Below are positions 12,966 through 24,951 of a DNA stretch of 64,000 bases, piece after piece. How positions within the stretch are numbered: the stretch's first letter is position 1; each line of letters opens with the position of its first letter. The position numbers and the translations under genes were made by a program. Source of the DNA: Acanthopleura granulata (taxonomy: Eukaryota; Mollusca; Polyplacophora; Chitonida; Chitonidae). The stretch spans positions 34,065,868-34,129,867 of the forward strand of contig JABBOT010000002.1 of assembly GCA_016165875.1 (NCBI GenBank). Reading direction: 5' to 3'. The notes beneath the pieces are model-generated. The model was given only the letters and a program-made list of their open reading frames with translations, was not told where the DNA came from and ran no database searches.

Positions 12966-13110
12966 GGATTTATTTATTTATTTATTTATTTCATTGGTGT
13001 TTTACGCCGTACTCGAGAACATTTCACTTACACGACGGCGGCCAGCATTATATGGTGGGAATAGATCGGGAAGAGCCCGGGGAAACCCATGACAATGCGC
13101 TCATTTTCTG
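12966..13110 (-). mobile_element. family A SINE, 3' fragment
   Basis: (ATTT)n tail, then CATTGGTGTTTTACGCCGTACT and GACGGCGGCCAGCATTAT; the copy stops before the head. Confidence 0.8.
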
Positions 13111-16100
13111 GTTTGAGCAGGCCTAAATATATCAAACTGGGAACAATAACATACATACTGATGTCACGAGGTCTCTTTCTAACCATTTACATATTATATA
13201 ATATAACGAAATATTTCAAGAACGATTTTCACCCTTTGCCCACTAAAATGAATGACAGCGCCCGTTTTCTTTGTTTTTAAATATGAAAATCAACATTATA
13301 AAGTCCTTTGATAAACGCGAAAATGCATGCACTTTGTCAGTTTAGTGATTACGGGACAGAGCTAACTAGTTTCAATTTTTCCTAATCCTAATTTTTCCTG
13401 TGTAGACATGCGTCTATTTATGCTGATAAATATGTGCGCCCAGTTACGATAATAATTCCAGGCGATGTACTTTTATGCAAACGGCAAAGACTGCCTTGCA
13501 CGAATAGGTCAGTAAGTTCCCGTGGCCGTATGCGCGGTATATAGACAGCATTGATTCAGGACCACTGTCTTCCACCAATATGGCACGCAAGTCACCCGTG
13601 AGAGAAAGTTCGTCGGTAACTTTGCGAAAAGTCCTGGGCATTCCGGTTTCTTTCACCCATAAACCTATCCACTGGATAATTCTTGAGTGTGGTGTTAAAC
13701 TACAGTCAAATAAATTAAACGCCATGTTTTCGCAGTTAGAGCCATGTATTGCGTGGGCAGATGTTTACGTCAGGACAAAACATAAACCAAGCTTTTTTTG
13801 GAGGTGAATCTGTTCGAAATGTACAGCCCCTTGTCTTTTAAACCTTACGATGCAATCACAGTTAGAAACAAAATCAGAGGAAAACACTTTACACTATACA
13901 AAAGTACAGGTCTATCTACTTGGGCATATTCAATACAGTTTTATGAAGGCAAAAAGTCAGACTAAAAATGCACCTCAAAGGATTTTGTCATCTATAGTAC
14001 ATAATGTATATACTTTGTACATGTATGTCAGTTCACAAGAGTGTATTTTCACTAAGATTCTTCGACTTCATTATTTTTACATGATATTTTGGGGACAATC
14101 CGATCTTTGGTGCGACTTAAACCGAGCTGATGGCGAGCTGATTAAATCAGACTTAATAAGGCGCGGAGCGAAAGGGCAAATGACTCAATTTCAAGTCGTG
14201 TGGAAGTGCCCCATAGCTTTTCATCAGTGTCCAAGAGCTGCCGGGACGTCTAGTTGGCTTAACATTTCTTAAACGGATTCGGTTCCCCTAAAGCACGGTA
14301 TCTGTCGAGCCGCAATATTGGTCGACACGTCTTTAGCTCGTAATGCTGCATCTCAGGAGATTTGCTGATCTTATATTAGAGCTGTAATTATACGAGGATT
14401 TATTTAAAGGCGGAGCGGAGGGAATGCCACTGGAACTCTAATATACAGCCAATGGTAATACGAGTCTCGACATAGTCAAACCCTAAACTCATTTTACAGC
14501 AGACACCAAGGACATCGCCGTCACCAGCGGCTGACAGAATAATAAAAACAGAAATCCACAGGAGAGACAAAGCTGTTTACAGCAAATAAAGGCTTTAAAG
14601 TGAACTTACAAGCCTATTAACGTGAATAGTTAATGTGTTCTACATTTGGTGTTATGAGGAGAGAAAACAAGGTGTAATGCCAGAAGCCCAATGGACTTTG
14701 TAAACAGTGTTTGTCGTCAGTCTCGCAACCTTCACGACTGGACCTCCTAGACGAACTATGACATGCATCGGTAAAATTAAATGTGTCGTTTTCATAATTA
14801 GCGAACAAATTAATTCCTTTTAAAAATCAGTTAAGAGCGTGCACTGAAAGTGTCTTCGTGACTGTACAACTTGTAAATACTATCATTGGTACACTCGTTA
14901 TGTATGGGTGCAACAGAACTTCGAAGGTGTATAGCCGTTTTCATATTAAACACCTATATACAGGCCTACCCGTGCAAGTTTAGTCGGGTGTAGTGTCTTC
15001 TGGTAACACATATGTACACGTGTTATGTGTTGGTTGTTATCATCAGAATAGCCTTCACCTGAAACAAATATCAAAAAAAGGTTTTTTGTTACACCCTTGA
15101 ACTCCAAGGACCTGGAAAATTTACTTCACACAAATACTCCGTAATGAGAAATACCACTAAAACAACATCAGACTGTCGCTTCTAAAATGAAATAAATATT
15201 AAACACATGTCAATAGAAACAACAATCTGAATAAGGACGAACAAACACTAAATCCAGTATAGACATACTTCAATGCCTAAACAAGCGAAACGTCAGCAAC
15301 TCATTCATGGTATAATGAATGTCCTCATTAGATCAACTATGTACTCGAACTTAATGTTAGAACATCACTGACTACGAAAATTTCACACTGGAACACATAT
15401 CGCTAGGACAATGCACAGCATATATTACTGTACACCTCAAACCGACGGCACACTATATATAATGTACTGTGACATCAGTTCCTGGGGAAGTTTCTGTTAC
15501 AAAGAATGCAAAAAACTTGAACAACCAAAAACTCGTTTTGTACTTTTAATCAATAAAATCACTACCGTTTGAAATCATCTAACCTTCTAAACATGGTAAC
15601 TGTTCAAGGTTTTGTTTGGTCTGATTTATAATATGTTTTTAATCTAAGAATACAATGATATTTTAATTGTTGAATAAATCTTAATCACCTGGATGTTAAA
15701 TCGTGCAATCGTCTTTAAGTACGAAAATAGGTCAGTAATCCGTTTTCACATTTTATACCACATGCGCAGTCTTTAATTTGTGGTTATGAATTTTATGCAG
15801 GAAAAATGTTGTTTTGTTTCGAGAAGATTCTAAAGTTTCATATTGTCAAAGCTGGTAACTAAAATCATGCGGAACTTTAATGCTTAAATATAGGATATTA
15901 ATTTTCTGTTCTTTTTCCAGATTTTTAACTCTTTCTCTGTTTTTTTTTTATCTTCATGAAAACTATTGTGATACCAGAGGCTTCTTTGCAGTTAGAATGT
16001 AGTCAAAAGAATGTTGATTAGGTGTGTGACTACAAGTAGCAGCATTTTCCTATTCATGTGTTCTGACCATGCATTAATTGTGTTATGCCCATGCCCCTTA

Positions 16101-17581
16101 GATAAACACGTTATCAACGCTGTCAGTCGCGTACATCACTCAGAAAACGAGTAGGCCTACGACGCTTCTTTCATATAGAAACTTTTTGTCTGAATGAAAA
16201 CGTTCATATAATGGTGAAAACGGTTTACACTCAAATGAATACCAAAAAGCACCAGTTACAAATCTGAAAAAATGAATGTCGTAAAGGTGATGTGAATTAT
16301 ACCTCATCAGATGTGATTTCGTCAAATGCTTTTGTTGATCCACAAAAACAGAACTAGATAATATATATAGAAACTGAAATTTACAGTACTATAAATCATA
16401 TATTTGCCAATATGCAATTTGTATGATGGATAATTATATTTTATTTGGCAGCCGAGAAATAGAAGCATTTAATTTTATTTAACAAGACCCAAGCAATTCC
16501 TAATCATTGAGAACATGCTCATGGACATCTTATATCATTAAACTTTTGCGAAGAAGACTAATATATAGTTTCACTGGGAGCCGATTATATATATTACAAG
16601 TAAAATCTATGTCTTCCAGAAGCCAATCTCAACTGTATATTTGTGTTCAGGAAAATCTCGTTAAAACGCGTGCGCAGACAGATAAATGATGACTGTTCAA
16701 ACAACTATCAAAGACTGTTGAATCTAATGGTGGTAAACACGTATATATGATGTATAAACGTGACGACTCCCTGCAAAATATGACGACCAGGGTTAAAGAC
16801 ATTCTACAATACGTGGTATCAAGCATGGATAGCGCTCCGAAATTCAACATAGCATATCTCACCGGTCGGCGAGAAGACCAAGCACCTGTTATAAATACGA
16901 TATTTAAATAATCGGCAGGACTGTGTGGTTAATTTGACAATTCGAAAATTTGCCTTTTTTCAGTCACTGATCTATGGGAAGAAGACCTGCTTGTCAGTTC
17001 GACAAAGGGGACATAACTTCGAACCGATAGGGACACCTGAATTCAAATGTATATTGGCGTTATAGTAGGAAACAGTAAATGTTCCATGTATATTTTGGTA
17101 TCAAATATTCTTTTCTCAAAAATAAACTCACTGAAGCAGTGAAAACATAGCCATGTCGAATCTGAATGACATAATCAGTGACAGCCTACGTCTCAAACTA
17201 GAAAAAATAAATGTACTTGAAACCTTGCGTCGTCAGTCACGTTCACAATATCCGACATTAATTGATAGGAGCGTTTTCCAAGAAAAATCAAGCTATATTC
17301 AAGTATAATACCATTTCACACATGTACATATATACTGAGACTTTGAGTGGTGTACCATGAACATTAGGCTAATCCTCTGGTAAGGCAACCATTCATTAAA
17401 TACGAATACATATAATATAGGCCAAAGTATAATTTGGTAAGGTGATAAGCTGTGATCCGATATATAGCTTATAATGTACGCATTTTTATCTGAGGTGTCA
17501 GCTTATAAGTACACGACGACAAGAGCTGGGAAGGCTTTCCACTTTAATATTCAGAAGGTCAAACAACAGCTGTACAGAGAT
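13111..17581. other. intergenic, nothing recognised
   Basis: Mostly AT-rich. A 140-residue open frame at 13850-14272 shows no domain and mixes low-complexity and Tyr-rich residues. No SINE of families A-C is seen here. Confidence 0.5.
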
Positions 17582-19015
17582 ATGCGGATCGTGACTCCCC
17601 TGACCGTGGCGCTGCTGTATTTCTGCTCCCTATCGCGAGCCGGTAAGCCTGATACCTGGCAATTGTGGCATAACCACTATACAACTAAACTTTCCTAAGT
17701 CTGGTGATACACTTTTATTCCAAGTATTATACAAATCATTAATCAGGAAAACAAGATTCTGGATTAAGTTACAATTTACAAATAAGCCTGGAGATTGTAA
17801 TCGAATTTCCCTGCCATTGTAACAATTTGCACAGCTGGCACACGACTGGCAGAGGAGTTTGTAAATAGCATATAGGTGTAAAGTTATAGTCGCTGACTCG
17901 ACGACAGTATAACAACCGCCCTCTATTTGCGGCACCTAGACATACCGTGTAGTGGCCGATTTCAAAGAAAATATAACACCAAGAATTAAGAAAAATAAAG
18001 ACTAAAGAAGTCAGGTAAGCGTGATGAGAATCTGACTGGCTAAACAAGGAGGTCCAAATCGCAGTGAAAACATTTTGTTTTCTATTTCAATTGTGCCTGC
18101 ATATTACTCACGTCTCGTATGAGCCCACATACTTCGAACTAGTGGCATGCGAAAGATTATATACATTTGGGAGCAAGAGATGGGGTGGTGGGGTGGGGGA
18201 AGGCGGGATCTCCGTGGTCTACCGGTTAGCGTTTTAGTTCATGCAGTACAATGACCCAGGAGCCTCTAAGCAATGCGGTCACAGTGGGTACAAATGTAGC
18301 TCTGGTTGGCTTCCTATCTAGGGCCCGTCTCACAAAACTGGAGTAAGGCTGCGACTGGGTGTAAACCTGTCGGACGTGTGTCGCAGGAAAGACTGACCGT
18401 CTTACAAAGTTGGAGTAGCTGCGACTTGATGTAAAATTTGGTGCAAATTTACACCGGCCAGACGTAAATTCCGTAAGTATACTAAATATGGCGGCGCTTG
18501 TGGTGTTTCGTAGACACACTTTAAGCATTGCGACAACTTTAGTAAGACGCTACTAGGAGCTGACGGAAACGTCTACGTCTGACGTAAACTACTCCAGCTT
18601 TGTAAGACGGGCCACAGGTGGTACATGGAAAAGGCAGCCAGCAACCTGCAGATGGTCGTGAGTTTCCCACGGACCGATTTCTTCCCACCATAATGCTGGC
18701 CGCCGTCGCATAAGTGAAATTTTATCTAGTAAGATGTTAAACACCAATATAATAAATAAATAAATAAATGAATAAATAAAAAAAATGGCTTGGGCCCCTT
18801 CCCATATATGCGACATTGGCCTATACCAAGTGGCAACGCCGTTTTACGTTACATAAAAAAAAATGACGTATCGATCTGAACATTATGTTAGGCCTATTAA
18901 CGACTGGATGTCTTGTACCTTGGGTAGATTACAGGCTCCATCCCACAAGTCGTGTTCAGGTCGTGTTAACATCTAATGTATAGTACTTATTACTGATATT
19001 ATCCTAAGAAGATTG

Positions 19016-19067
<52 letters not shown>

Positions 19068-22000
19068 CACTCTATATGTATATAGTGTCATGAAACTGAA
19101 CGTTTGAATTCAGTTTTGCGTATAGTTATAAGTTTAATATGAGCTTCTACTGTCGCCAATTGATTTTGGTGGAACGCCTGAGACAAGTAGTGAAATAAAA
19201 TTTATTTTCTTTCCTATATATGTGTCAGTTATTTATGTAATATACTGCAGACATATCCTGGAATCATGAGGCCAGCAACGAACAGAAGCTGAAAAGCTTT
19301 TTTTCTATAATTTATATTCTAACTCGTTTACCGCATAGCATCACAACTGCTAAACTTTTAAAATTGGTTTCTTAGAAAATCGGACTTGATTACGGTATAG
19401 AAAGAATGTATAATAACGTACTTTACGGATTTTCATGCAATCTCTCCATGAAAGAATTTTTACTTATAATGAGCACTTGAAACTACAAACCTATGTATTC
19501 ACCAATGCATAATTATAAATATATTCGAAAATAAAGACTTTTAGTTTTATGGTGTTATTCTGAAAATGTCGAATCATGTTGGCGACAAGGTTGTGAAACA
19601 TACTGTATAGAGAACAAAAGTGGTGTCTGAATACCTTGTGGAATCTACAGTAAGTATTTAACACATGAAAGGTCGCTTGCTATTATACAGTCTATTTATT
19701 CCGCATAAGTCGGTGTTTTCCATTTGCAGAGTGGAGCTTGTCTGTCTCCTATACTGAAAGGATTGCTGGGGGTATTTCAAGTCATGCCTGCGCCAGTCCA
19801 CATCCGCCGACTTTGATTTCGTTCTGCATATATAGCCAGTGACTGTATAGCTTGTTACTATGCATTACGCCTATACACATAACAGTTCAAGTAACATGTA
19901 TTGGCCTACAATTTTCTGTCGTTTGTGACACAAATAGACACGTTATCATAACGAGAATATTCAAAAGAAAGATTTGAAATTTTCAATTTTTAAAATTGCA
20001 GTCTCCAGCTATAGCAACTTCAAAAGCTACAATGCTTTTTATCAGTGTATATATCGTTAAAACAAATATCAATGTCTTCAGAAGCCTTCGTTCGTTCGCT
20101 TGCTCATACGGCTGGATGATAAGGTCGCGGGATCGAATCCAGGTCTGACTGGTTCAGCTGCGACTAAGTTAACTTAACCACTTAACCAGATTTATATATA
20201 TACCTAACGGTGGTCTGCTCTGGACATCCTGGTACCTGTATAACGTATGCAAGCTGCAATAAATTTATGTTTTGTGAAGTTAATCGCAGTTTACTTTCAT
20301 CAGCTGGCCATCGCATATCAAGGCGACGCCTGGACCAGTTCGGGGCAATGGTACACCTGAAAACTGGCCGGGATTCACTCGACTACAACTCCTATGGTAA
20401 CTACTGCGGCATCGGGGGAGGGGACACGCCGGTCGACAACATTGACAGGTAGGCCTATATATACTCACCAGGTAGCGGATACAACTCTTGTCCAACTGTC
20501 ACAAAAATATGGCCATAAAGGTAACTTTTATGAACCGAAACTTTGCAAAGTTAATACATGTACTTTCACAATGCTTGTTTATTCGAAATTCTGGTTTAAA
20601 AGGCCAAATCGGTATCTAGAGGTTGAAATTTGCAAGTCATTCTCGAGAACGTGGTACTTTGTCTTGCAACCAAACTCTTTCAACTCTACCCTTATGTATC
20701 GCCCTGGACTGACGTATACTGTTGTTGCGAAGGTATAACACTCATTCAAGTAACTCCATATTTTTCCTCCATGAAACGGATGTCGCAATCCACATGCATT
20801 CTGCATTGTTACCATGGTTACAACAGCATTACAGACTTACATATATTATGTAATTTTCCTAAGTTTATATTTTCCTAAGTTTAGGCCTACACTCACAACT
20901 GCCATTGTGAGATTCCATTAATGAAGTTCCAAGTTTATAATACTGTTAAGTATCTAAAGAAAAGGGTACATAAAAATCATTTATTACCTTAACAACACTG
21001 CATTGTTCTCTAACTATGTATACCTCAACATTATATTCCAGATGCTGTAAGACCCATGACGCCTGCTATTACTCTGTAAACCGGAAACAGTGTTCGGCCG
21101 TGATCAAACTAAAGCCCTATCTGGAAGGCTACACCTGGCACAACAACAACGGACAGATCACGTGCTGTACGTGCAAGCACTGGCTGAAGTTTGATTTATG
21201 TTGCAGGGATATGTTTGATTGTCTGTTGAAAAGTTATCAGAGGCCATGAATACTGCAAGAGTTCCTTGCATAAAGTTTTTTTTTTCATAACCCATGCTCA
21301 GGAGCTTCAAAACCATCTCTTTCTATTTGCATCACCATGTCTACAAACAGGCATTTTTAATACGCCTATACAACAAAGCTAGAGCATTTCTTAGAAATGC
21401 TAAGGCACAGTATATTTTGAATTTAGGATAACCCAGGGAAATGGTCTGTCCATAAGCCAGACAGATTACCTGCACCTTCACAATCTCTATAATATACATT
21501 GGTCATGTTGGTCAATTTCAAGCTTCACAAAAAGTATATAATCTTGTCTTTCTACAGAGAATAATGCATCCAAATATGTTTCCACGAACATCTGTGAAAG
21601 ATGTGAAAAGGTTGAAGAATTACAGTAGTTCGAGTAAAACACTAACGCTGGATTTGCATTGTAATGACGCTCACGCTCTCAAATCTGAAGAGGGGCAAGC
21701 ATCGTTATAAAGAGCGACGGTCTTTTTCATTGGTCATCTGTGGCATTGGTGTGATATTTATTTATTTATTTATTTATTTGAATGGTGTTTTACGCCGTAC
21801 TCAAGAATATTTCACTAATACGACGGCGGCCAGCATTATAGTGGTAGGTAATCGGGCAGAGCCCGGAGGAAACTCACGACCATCCACAGGTTGCTGGCAG
21901 GCCTTCCGACGTACGGCCGGAGAGGAGGCAAGCATGGGCTGGACTTCAACTCACAGCGACCGCATTGGTGAGACGCTTCGGGTCATTGCACTGCGATAGC

Positions 22001-22921
22001 GCGCTAACCGGCTGAGCCACGGAGGCCCCCGGTTCGGTGTGATAAGCGATATCACCGTTATGAGGACATCGAATTGACTGTTCGTGTAACCCACATGTTC
22101 AAAGATTTACTGTGTACATCACGTCGCGATTTGAACTCGGACCTAATGATCCCAAATCCACGGCTCAGTCACTAGCTAAATTTAGTTATTTATATATCTG
22201 ATAGGTGTTTTACACTGTACTAAGGAATATTTCACTCATATGACTGCGACCAGCATTATGGTGGGAGGAAACCAGACCGAGTCCGGGGGAAACCCATGGC
22301 CATGTGCAGGTTGCTGGCGGACCTTCCAACTTTCGGCCAGAGGAAGCCAGCATGTATGAACTGGGCTTGAACTCCCAGAGACCGCAATGGCTGCACGCTA
22401 ACCACTTCGGTTACAGAGGCCTCCACTATTGCTAAATGATCATACAGGGAAACGAGAACAGCTTTCCATTTCTCATACTCTGACAGATGTCGAGAATTTC
22501 CCTTTAGCTCAGTTAGTACAGAGTGATGGACTGCAGATTTGAGGATCAGTGTTCAAATCCCGGCGTGACCCCAACTAAATCCTTCAACCATTAATGACAC
22601 CACAGTGTAAGCACTGAAAAGTGATCGCGTATGATATGCGTAAAAAGAGCAACGGTCCAGATTTATAATGCAAATTCAGAGTTACTGTTTCCCACGAGCT
22701 ATATATAATGACGCCATCAGTTTTGTGTGCGCGTATTTGTTTCACACTGTGTCCATTTCCATGTATTTATAGCTACACAGGATGACCAGTGTCGACAAGC
22801 CACATGCCATTGTGACAAAGAGGCGGCAGAATGTTTCGGGCGCTACAAGGACGAGTACAACCGGGATAACCTGAAAAACATCGGCAAACTCCTGTCTGAT
22901 ATACAACACCTTTTTGGCTGA
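17582..22921 (+). CDS. secreted phospholipase A2 (group I/II-like), four coding exons
   Basis: Coding exons 17582-17642, 20304-20448, 21042-21166 and 22773-22921 (phases 1, 2, 1) give 159 residues. Seen: an N-terminal hydrophobic signal peptide (MRIVTPLTVALLYFCSLSRA), a basic RRR stretch that could be a propeptide cleavage site, the calcium loop YGNYCGIGGGDTP, the catalytic box CCKTHDACY (His-Asp), ITC then DQC, and CHCDKEAAECF with the second catalytic Asp. Known of the family: calcium-dependent hydrolysis of the sn-2 ester of phospholipids outside the cell, in digestion, defence or lipid signalling. The start at 17582 was chosen because it places the signal peptide first; an in-frame ATG at 17474 would bury it. 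Ten cysteines remain in the mature part, the set expected for five core disulfides; the group I pair Cys11-Cys77 and the pair Cys27-Cys123 are both absent. AATAAA follows the stop at 22927. Nothing here separates a digestive from a venom-type enzyme. Confidence 0.93.
18205..18778 (+). mobile_element. family A SINE interrupted by a MITE
   Basis: The head (TCCGTGGTCTACCGGTTAGCG, GACCCAGGAGCCTC, AATGCGGTC) runs to about 18320. The body resumes at about 18614 with CCAGCAACCTGCAGATGGTCG and ends in a (AAATA)n tail at 18750-18778. The gap is the 293-bp TIR element at 18321-18613. The copy lies in intron 1 of the phospholipase A2 gene. Confidence 0.85.
18321..18613. mobile_element. MITE with 24-bp terminal inverted repeats
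   Basis: The left end GGCCCGTCTCACAAAACTGG (from 18322) and the reverse complement of the right end, GGCCCGTCTTACAAAGCTGG (to 18613), match with two differences over about 24 bp. An internal subrepeat of the left end starts near 18389. It has no coding potential and the superfamily is not assigned. Target-site duplication is not clear. Confidence 0.8.
19020..19067. repeat. (TG)n(TA)n microsatellite
   Basis: About 16 TG units followed by about 7 TA units in intron 1 of the phospholipase A2 gene. Confidence 0.95.
20085..20205 (+). repeat. tRNA-like SINE head, family unassigned
   Basis: Contains GGTCGCGGGATCGAATCCAGG, a box B-like sequence, followed by GTCTGACTGGTTCAGCTG; no recognisable tail. 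In intron 1 of the phospholipase A2 gene. Confidence 0.4.
21753..22028 (-). mobile_element. family A SINE, full length
   Basis: (ATTT)n tail, family body, and tRNA-like head with GATAGCGCGCTAACCGGCTG at the right end. Sits in the last intron of the phospholipase A2 gene. Confidence 0.88.
22185..22423 (-). mobile_element. family A SINE, diverged copy
   Basis: Same orientation and order of blocks as the copy that ends 160 bp before it, but with more substitutions (GTGTTTTACACTGTACTAAGG, CCAGCATTATGGTGGGAGG, GTTACAGAGGCCTCC). The two are independent insertions of different age, since divergence differs. Confidence 0.8.
22497..22569 (+). repeat. tRNA-like sequence (tRNA relic or SINE head)
   Basis: TTTAGCTCAGTTAGTACAG resembles a D-arm (box A) and GTGTTCAAATCCCGG a T-arm (box B), but acceptor ends do not pair and no good anticodon stem forms. 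In the last intron of the phospholipase A2 gene. Confidence 0.5.
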
Positions 22922-22926
22922 ATCAA

Positions 22927-22932
22927 AATAAA
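22927..22932 (+). promoter_or_regulatory. polyadenylation signal of the phospholipase A2 gene
   Basis: Canonical AATAAA five bases after the stop codon; if used, the 3' UTR is very short. A SINE-related repeat begins about 35 bp further on. Confidence 0.6.
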
Positions 22933-22957
22933 ATAGCGTACCTTTATAACATGGGCG

Positions 22958-23110
22958 TGTTTGTTTGATTATTTATTTCTTTGATCGATCTTTACCGCCG
23001 CGCTCAAGAATTTTTTACATGAGGGCGGTAATGTTTCTGGGTGTAGGACACCCGAGAGCCCAGTGTAAACTACTAGCATTCGCCAAACTTACGGGTACCC
23101 GACACGTCTC
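22958..23110 (-). mobile_element. SINE-like repeat sharing the family A tail
   Basis: In reverse orientation: GATTATTTATTTCTTTGATCG, TTTACCGCCGCGCTCAAGAAT, GAGGGCGGTAATGTTTCTGG. The tail matches families A and C but the body is different. It begins about 25 bp after the phospholipase poly(A) signal. Confidence 0.5.
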
Positions 23111-23882
23111 TGGACCCGTATAGCCATGGCAAAAAATCAGCGGTCAAAATGTTATAGATTTGATGCACATGTTTAAGCATCTGAATTGGATTATAACATT
23201 AGGCTAAAGCTCGGATTCAGTTCGTGAAACAGGCCTCCTGCATGGACGTCTTCGAATGCTAGTGGGGCAAGTAACAAAGTACCTATGGTTTATAGCAATC
23301 TTCTCTGACAGTAACATCCAATGTCAGCCTGATTTATACTTAGGGAAGAGATATTATTTTTTCAGTTACTTATCTCATTTTTGTTCAGGGTCATGTTGAA
23401 GAATTTTCATTCATTATACCGGTCTCAGCCTGGCTTCACTCAGTCCTGTTTATTATACGCGAGATGAACCAATCAACTCTTATCACATGAGAGGCCAAAA
23501 TTTCAGAAAAGGGGTCCAGCCCTCCAAGGGATACAACTACGTGTTGTAAAAGCCAGTAAATGTGGATGTACCAAAGGTTTCTCACATGGAAACAAAAGTT
23601 TAAAATAAGATCATAACTCTATATACAATAGTGAATATCTCAGATATACGTGTATCATAAAAATAAGTTCTTTGTTGTTAAAGTATGCAGAATATAAAAT
23701 GACCTACATTCAACAAAATACAATACATTGCTTTTAACTGAATCATATATCAATCACCTTGAACTGGTTTTTGCAGCAACATTGAAACTTGCTGCATGAA
23801 TTATACTGAAAATAAATTCTCCGGAGAAGGAAACATGTCTACCTACCAATATGCTAAACCAGACATCAATTCAAATATTTTA

Positions 23883-24897
23883 TCAATCACAGCTGCCATC
23901 TTTCCAGCCATCACGCCATCGTTCATCGACTTTATTACAATCAAATTCAGGTTTCCCAAGTCTCTTGTTCACATCATTGTGTAGCTGGCAAAACCACTGG
24001 CTCAGATTTCTTCTACTTGCTGTGTCTGGAGTGTTGTTTTTGAGCCTGCAAGTTTCATTAAAATGTCATTTAATAACAACCATGTATTTTGTTATAATAC
24101 AGTTTCTATAGTACCATTAACATTATGATTATCAGTTTATTGATACAGAAAAGAATTACCAGGATGTGGTAACTTTCTGGGAGACTCCACGCTATGGCCA
24201 AGCACTGATGAATATCATAAATATCCATGCATTATCTGAGCATATTTTTCTCTTACAATGGCTAATACACCACAATAAACCCAAGCAAATTTTTAGCATT
24301 GACTAGTGAACTCACTTTTCTCTTAGATCTTCTGCACACTCTTCACATGGAAAAAAATTTGAAAATAGGTGAATAAAGCTTTTCATATCACTCTGCTGTT
24401 GAGCTGAGGGTTTATCTGGATAATAGGCTGCCATCGTATGAAGGAAAGACCAGGTGTTACGCCCCAGTTCTGTTCTGTCCAAAGGGCATTCAGCTGGAGG
24501 CCTTGTGTTCTCAGATTTGACAGTCTGTAACATATTACATAAAACAAATTGTCGCCAGTTTTATGCTAGTGCGAATATATTCTACTGTTCAATTTGCCAC
24601 TGCGAAGATAAATCTCATGAACTTTCGTGTACAACAAATCTGATGAAATCCACGTAATCCCACTGTAGCTGCAGACTGTCGGTCTATGTGAGCTTACATG
24701 TTAGTTAGTGAAACAGCTTGGCCAATACATTGGAAGGCTATCCCTCCAGAATGTTCATGACACTTCCATCGTAACCAACAAACCTTTCCCTGTAACTTAG
24801 CCCATGATTTGAAGTCCATACACGCTCTGCAAGGCTTTTTGCTTGGTCTTTCCTCCACTGAGTCGAAAGAAGCGTGGTGATGCCTGGACGCGGCCAT
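23883..24897 (-). CDS. GFER: FAD-linked sulfhydryl oxidase ALR/ERV1, three exons
   Basis: Minus-strand exons 24784-24897, 24316-24524 and 23883-24045 (phases 0 and 2) encode 161 residues. Seen: the N-terminal CRAC motif (Cys23, Cys26), the redox centre PCEEC (Cys98/Cys101), [15 protein letters not shown], the FAD-binding [10 protein letters not shown], and the C-terminal KPEFDCN and [13 protein letters not shown]. Known of the family: Erv1/ALR reoxidises Mia40/CHCHD4 in the mitochondrial intermembrane space and passes electrons to cytochrome c; CRAC is the shuttle disulfide that receives electrons. Cys127 and Cys144 correspond to the structural disulfide of the human enzyme. The protein lacks two non-catalytic human cysteines in the loop after CEEC. 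The N-terminus before CRAC is only 22 residues, between the human short and long forms, with no evident targeting peptide. Its ATG lies 54 bp from that of the + strand gene at 24952. Confidence 0.95.
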
Positions 24898-24951
24898 AGT
24901 GACATTTCACCGGAAGACAAACGAAGTTGTCGCCCTTCAAAAGTCAGGAAA
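24898..24951. promoter_or_regulatory. head-to-head (bidirectional) promoter between GFER and the NDUFA3-like gene
   Basis: Only 54 bp separate the two divergent ATGs, so the 5' UTRs and core promoters must overlap each other or the neighbouring first exons. The interval contains CACCGGAAG, which resembles an ETS-type site (CCGGAAG), and no TATA box. ETS-type sites are common in bidirectional promoters of mitochondrial genes; the regulatory role is inference. Confidence 0.6.

Noticed and set aside
13850..14272. 140-residue open frame
   Set aside because: No recognisable domain and low-complexity composition; plausible as a chance open frame.
17474..17581. Upstream in-frame ATG at 17474 as the phospholipase start
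   Set aside because: It would put 36 polar residues before the hydrophobic signal peptide, which is not expected for a secreted enzyme.
18180..18210. G-rich stretch as a functional quadruplex
   Set aside because: Several G-runs occur (GGGGTGG type) but there is no promoter or other context; left as low-complexity sequence.
22497..22569. Possible functional tRNA gene
   Set aside because: A and B box-like sequences are present but the acceptor and anticodon stems do not pair.
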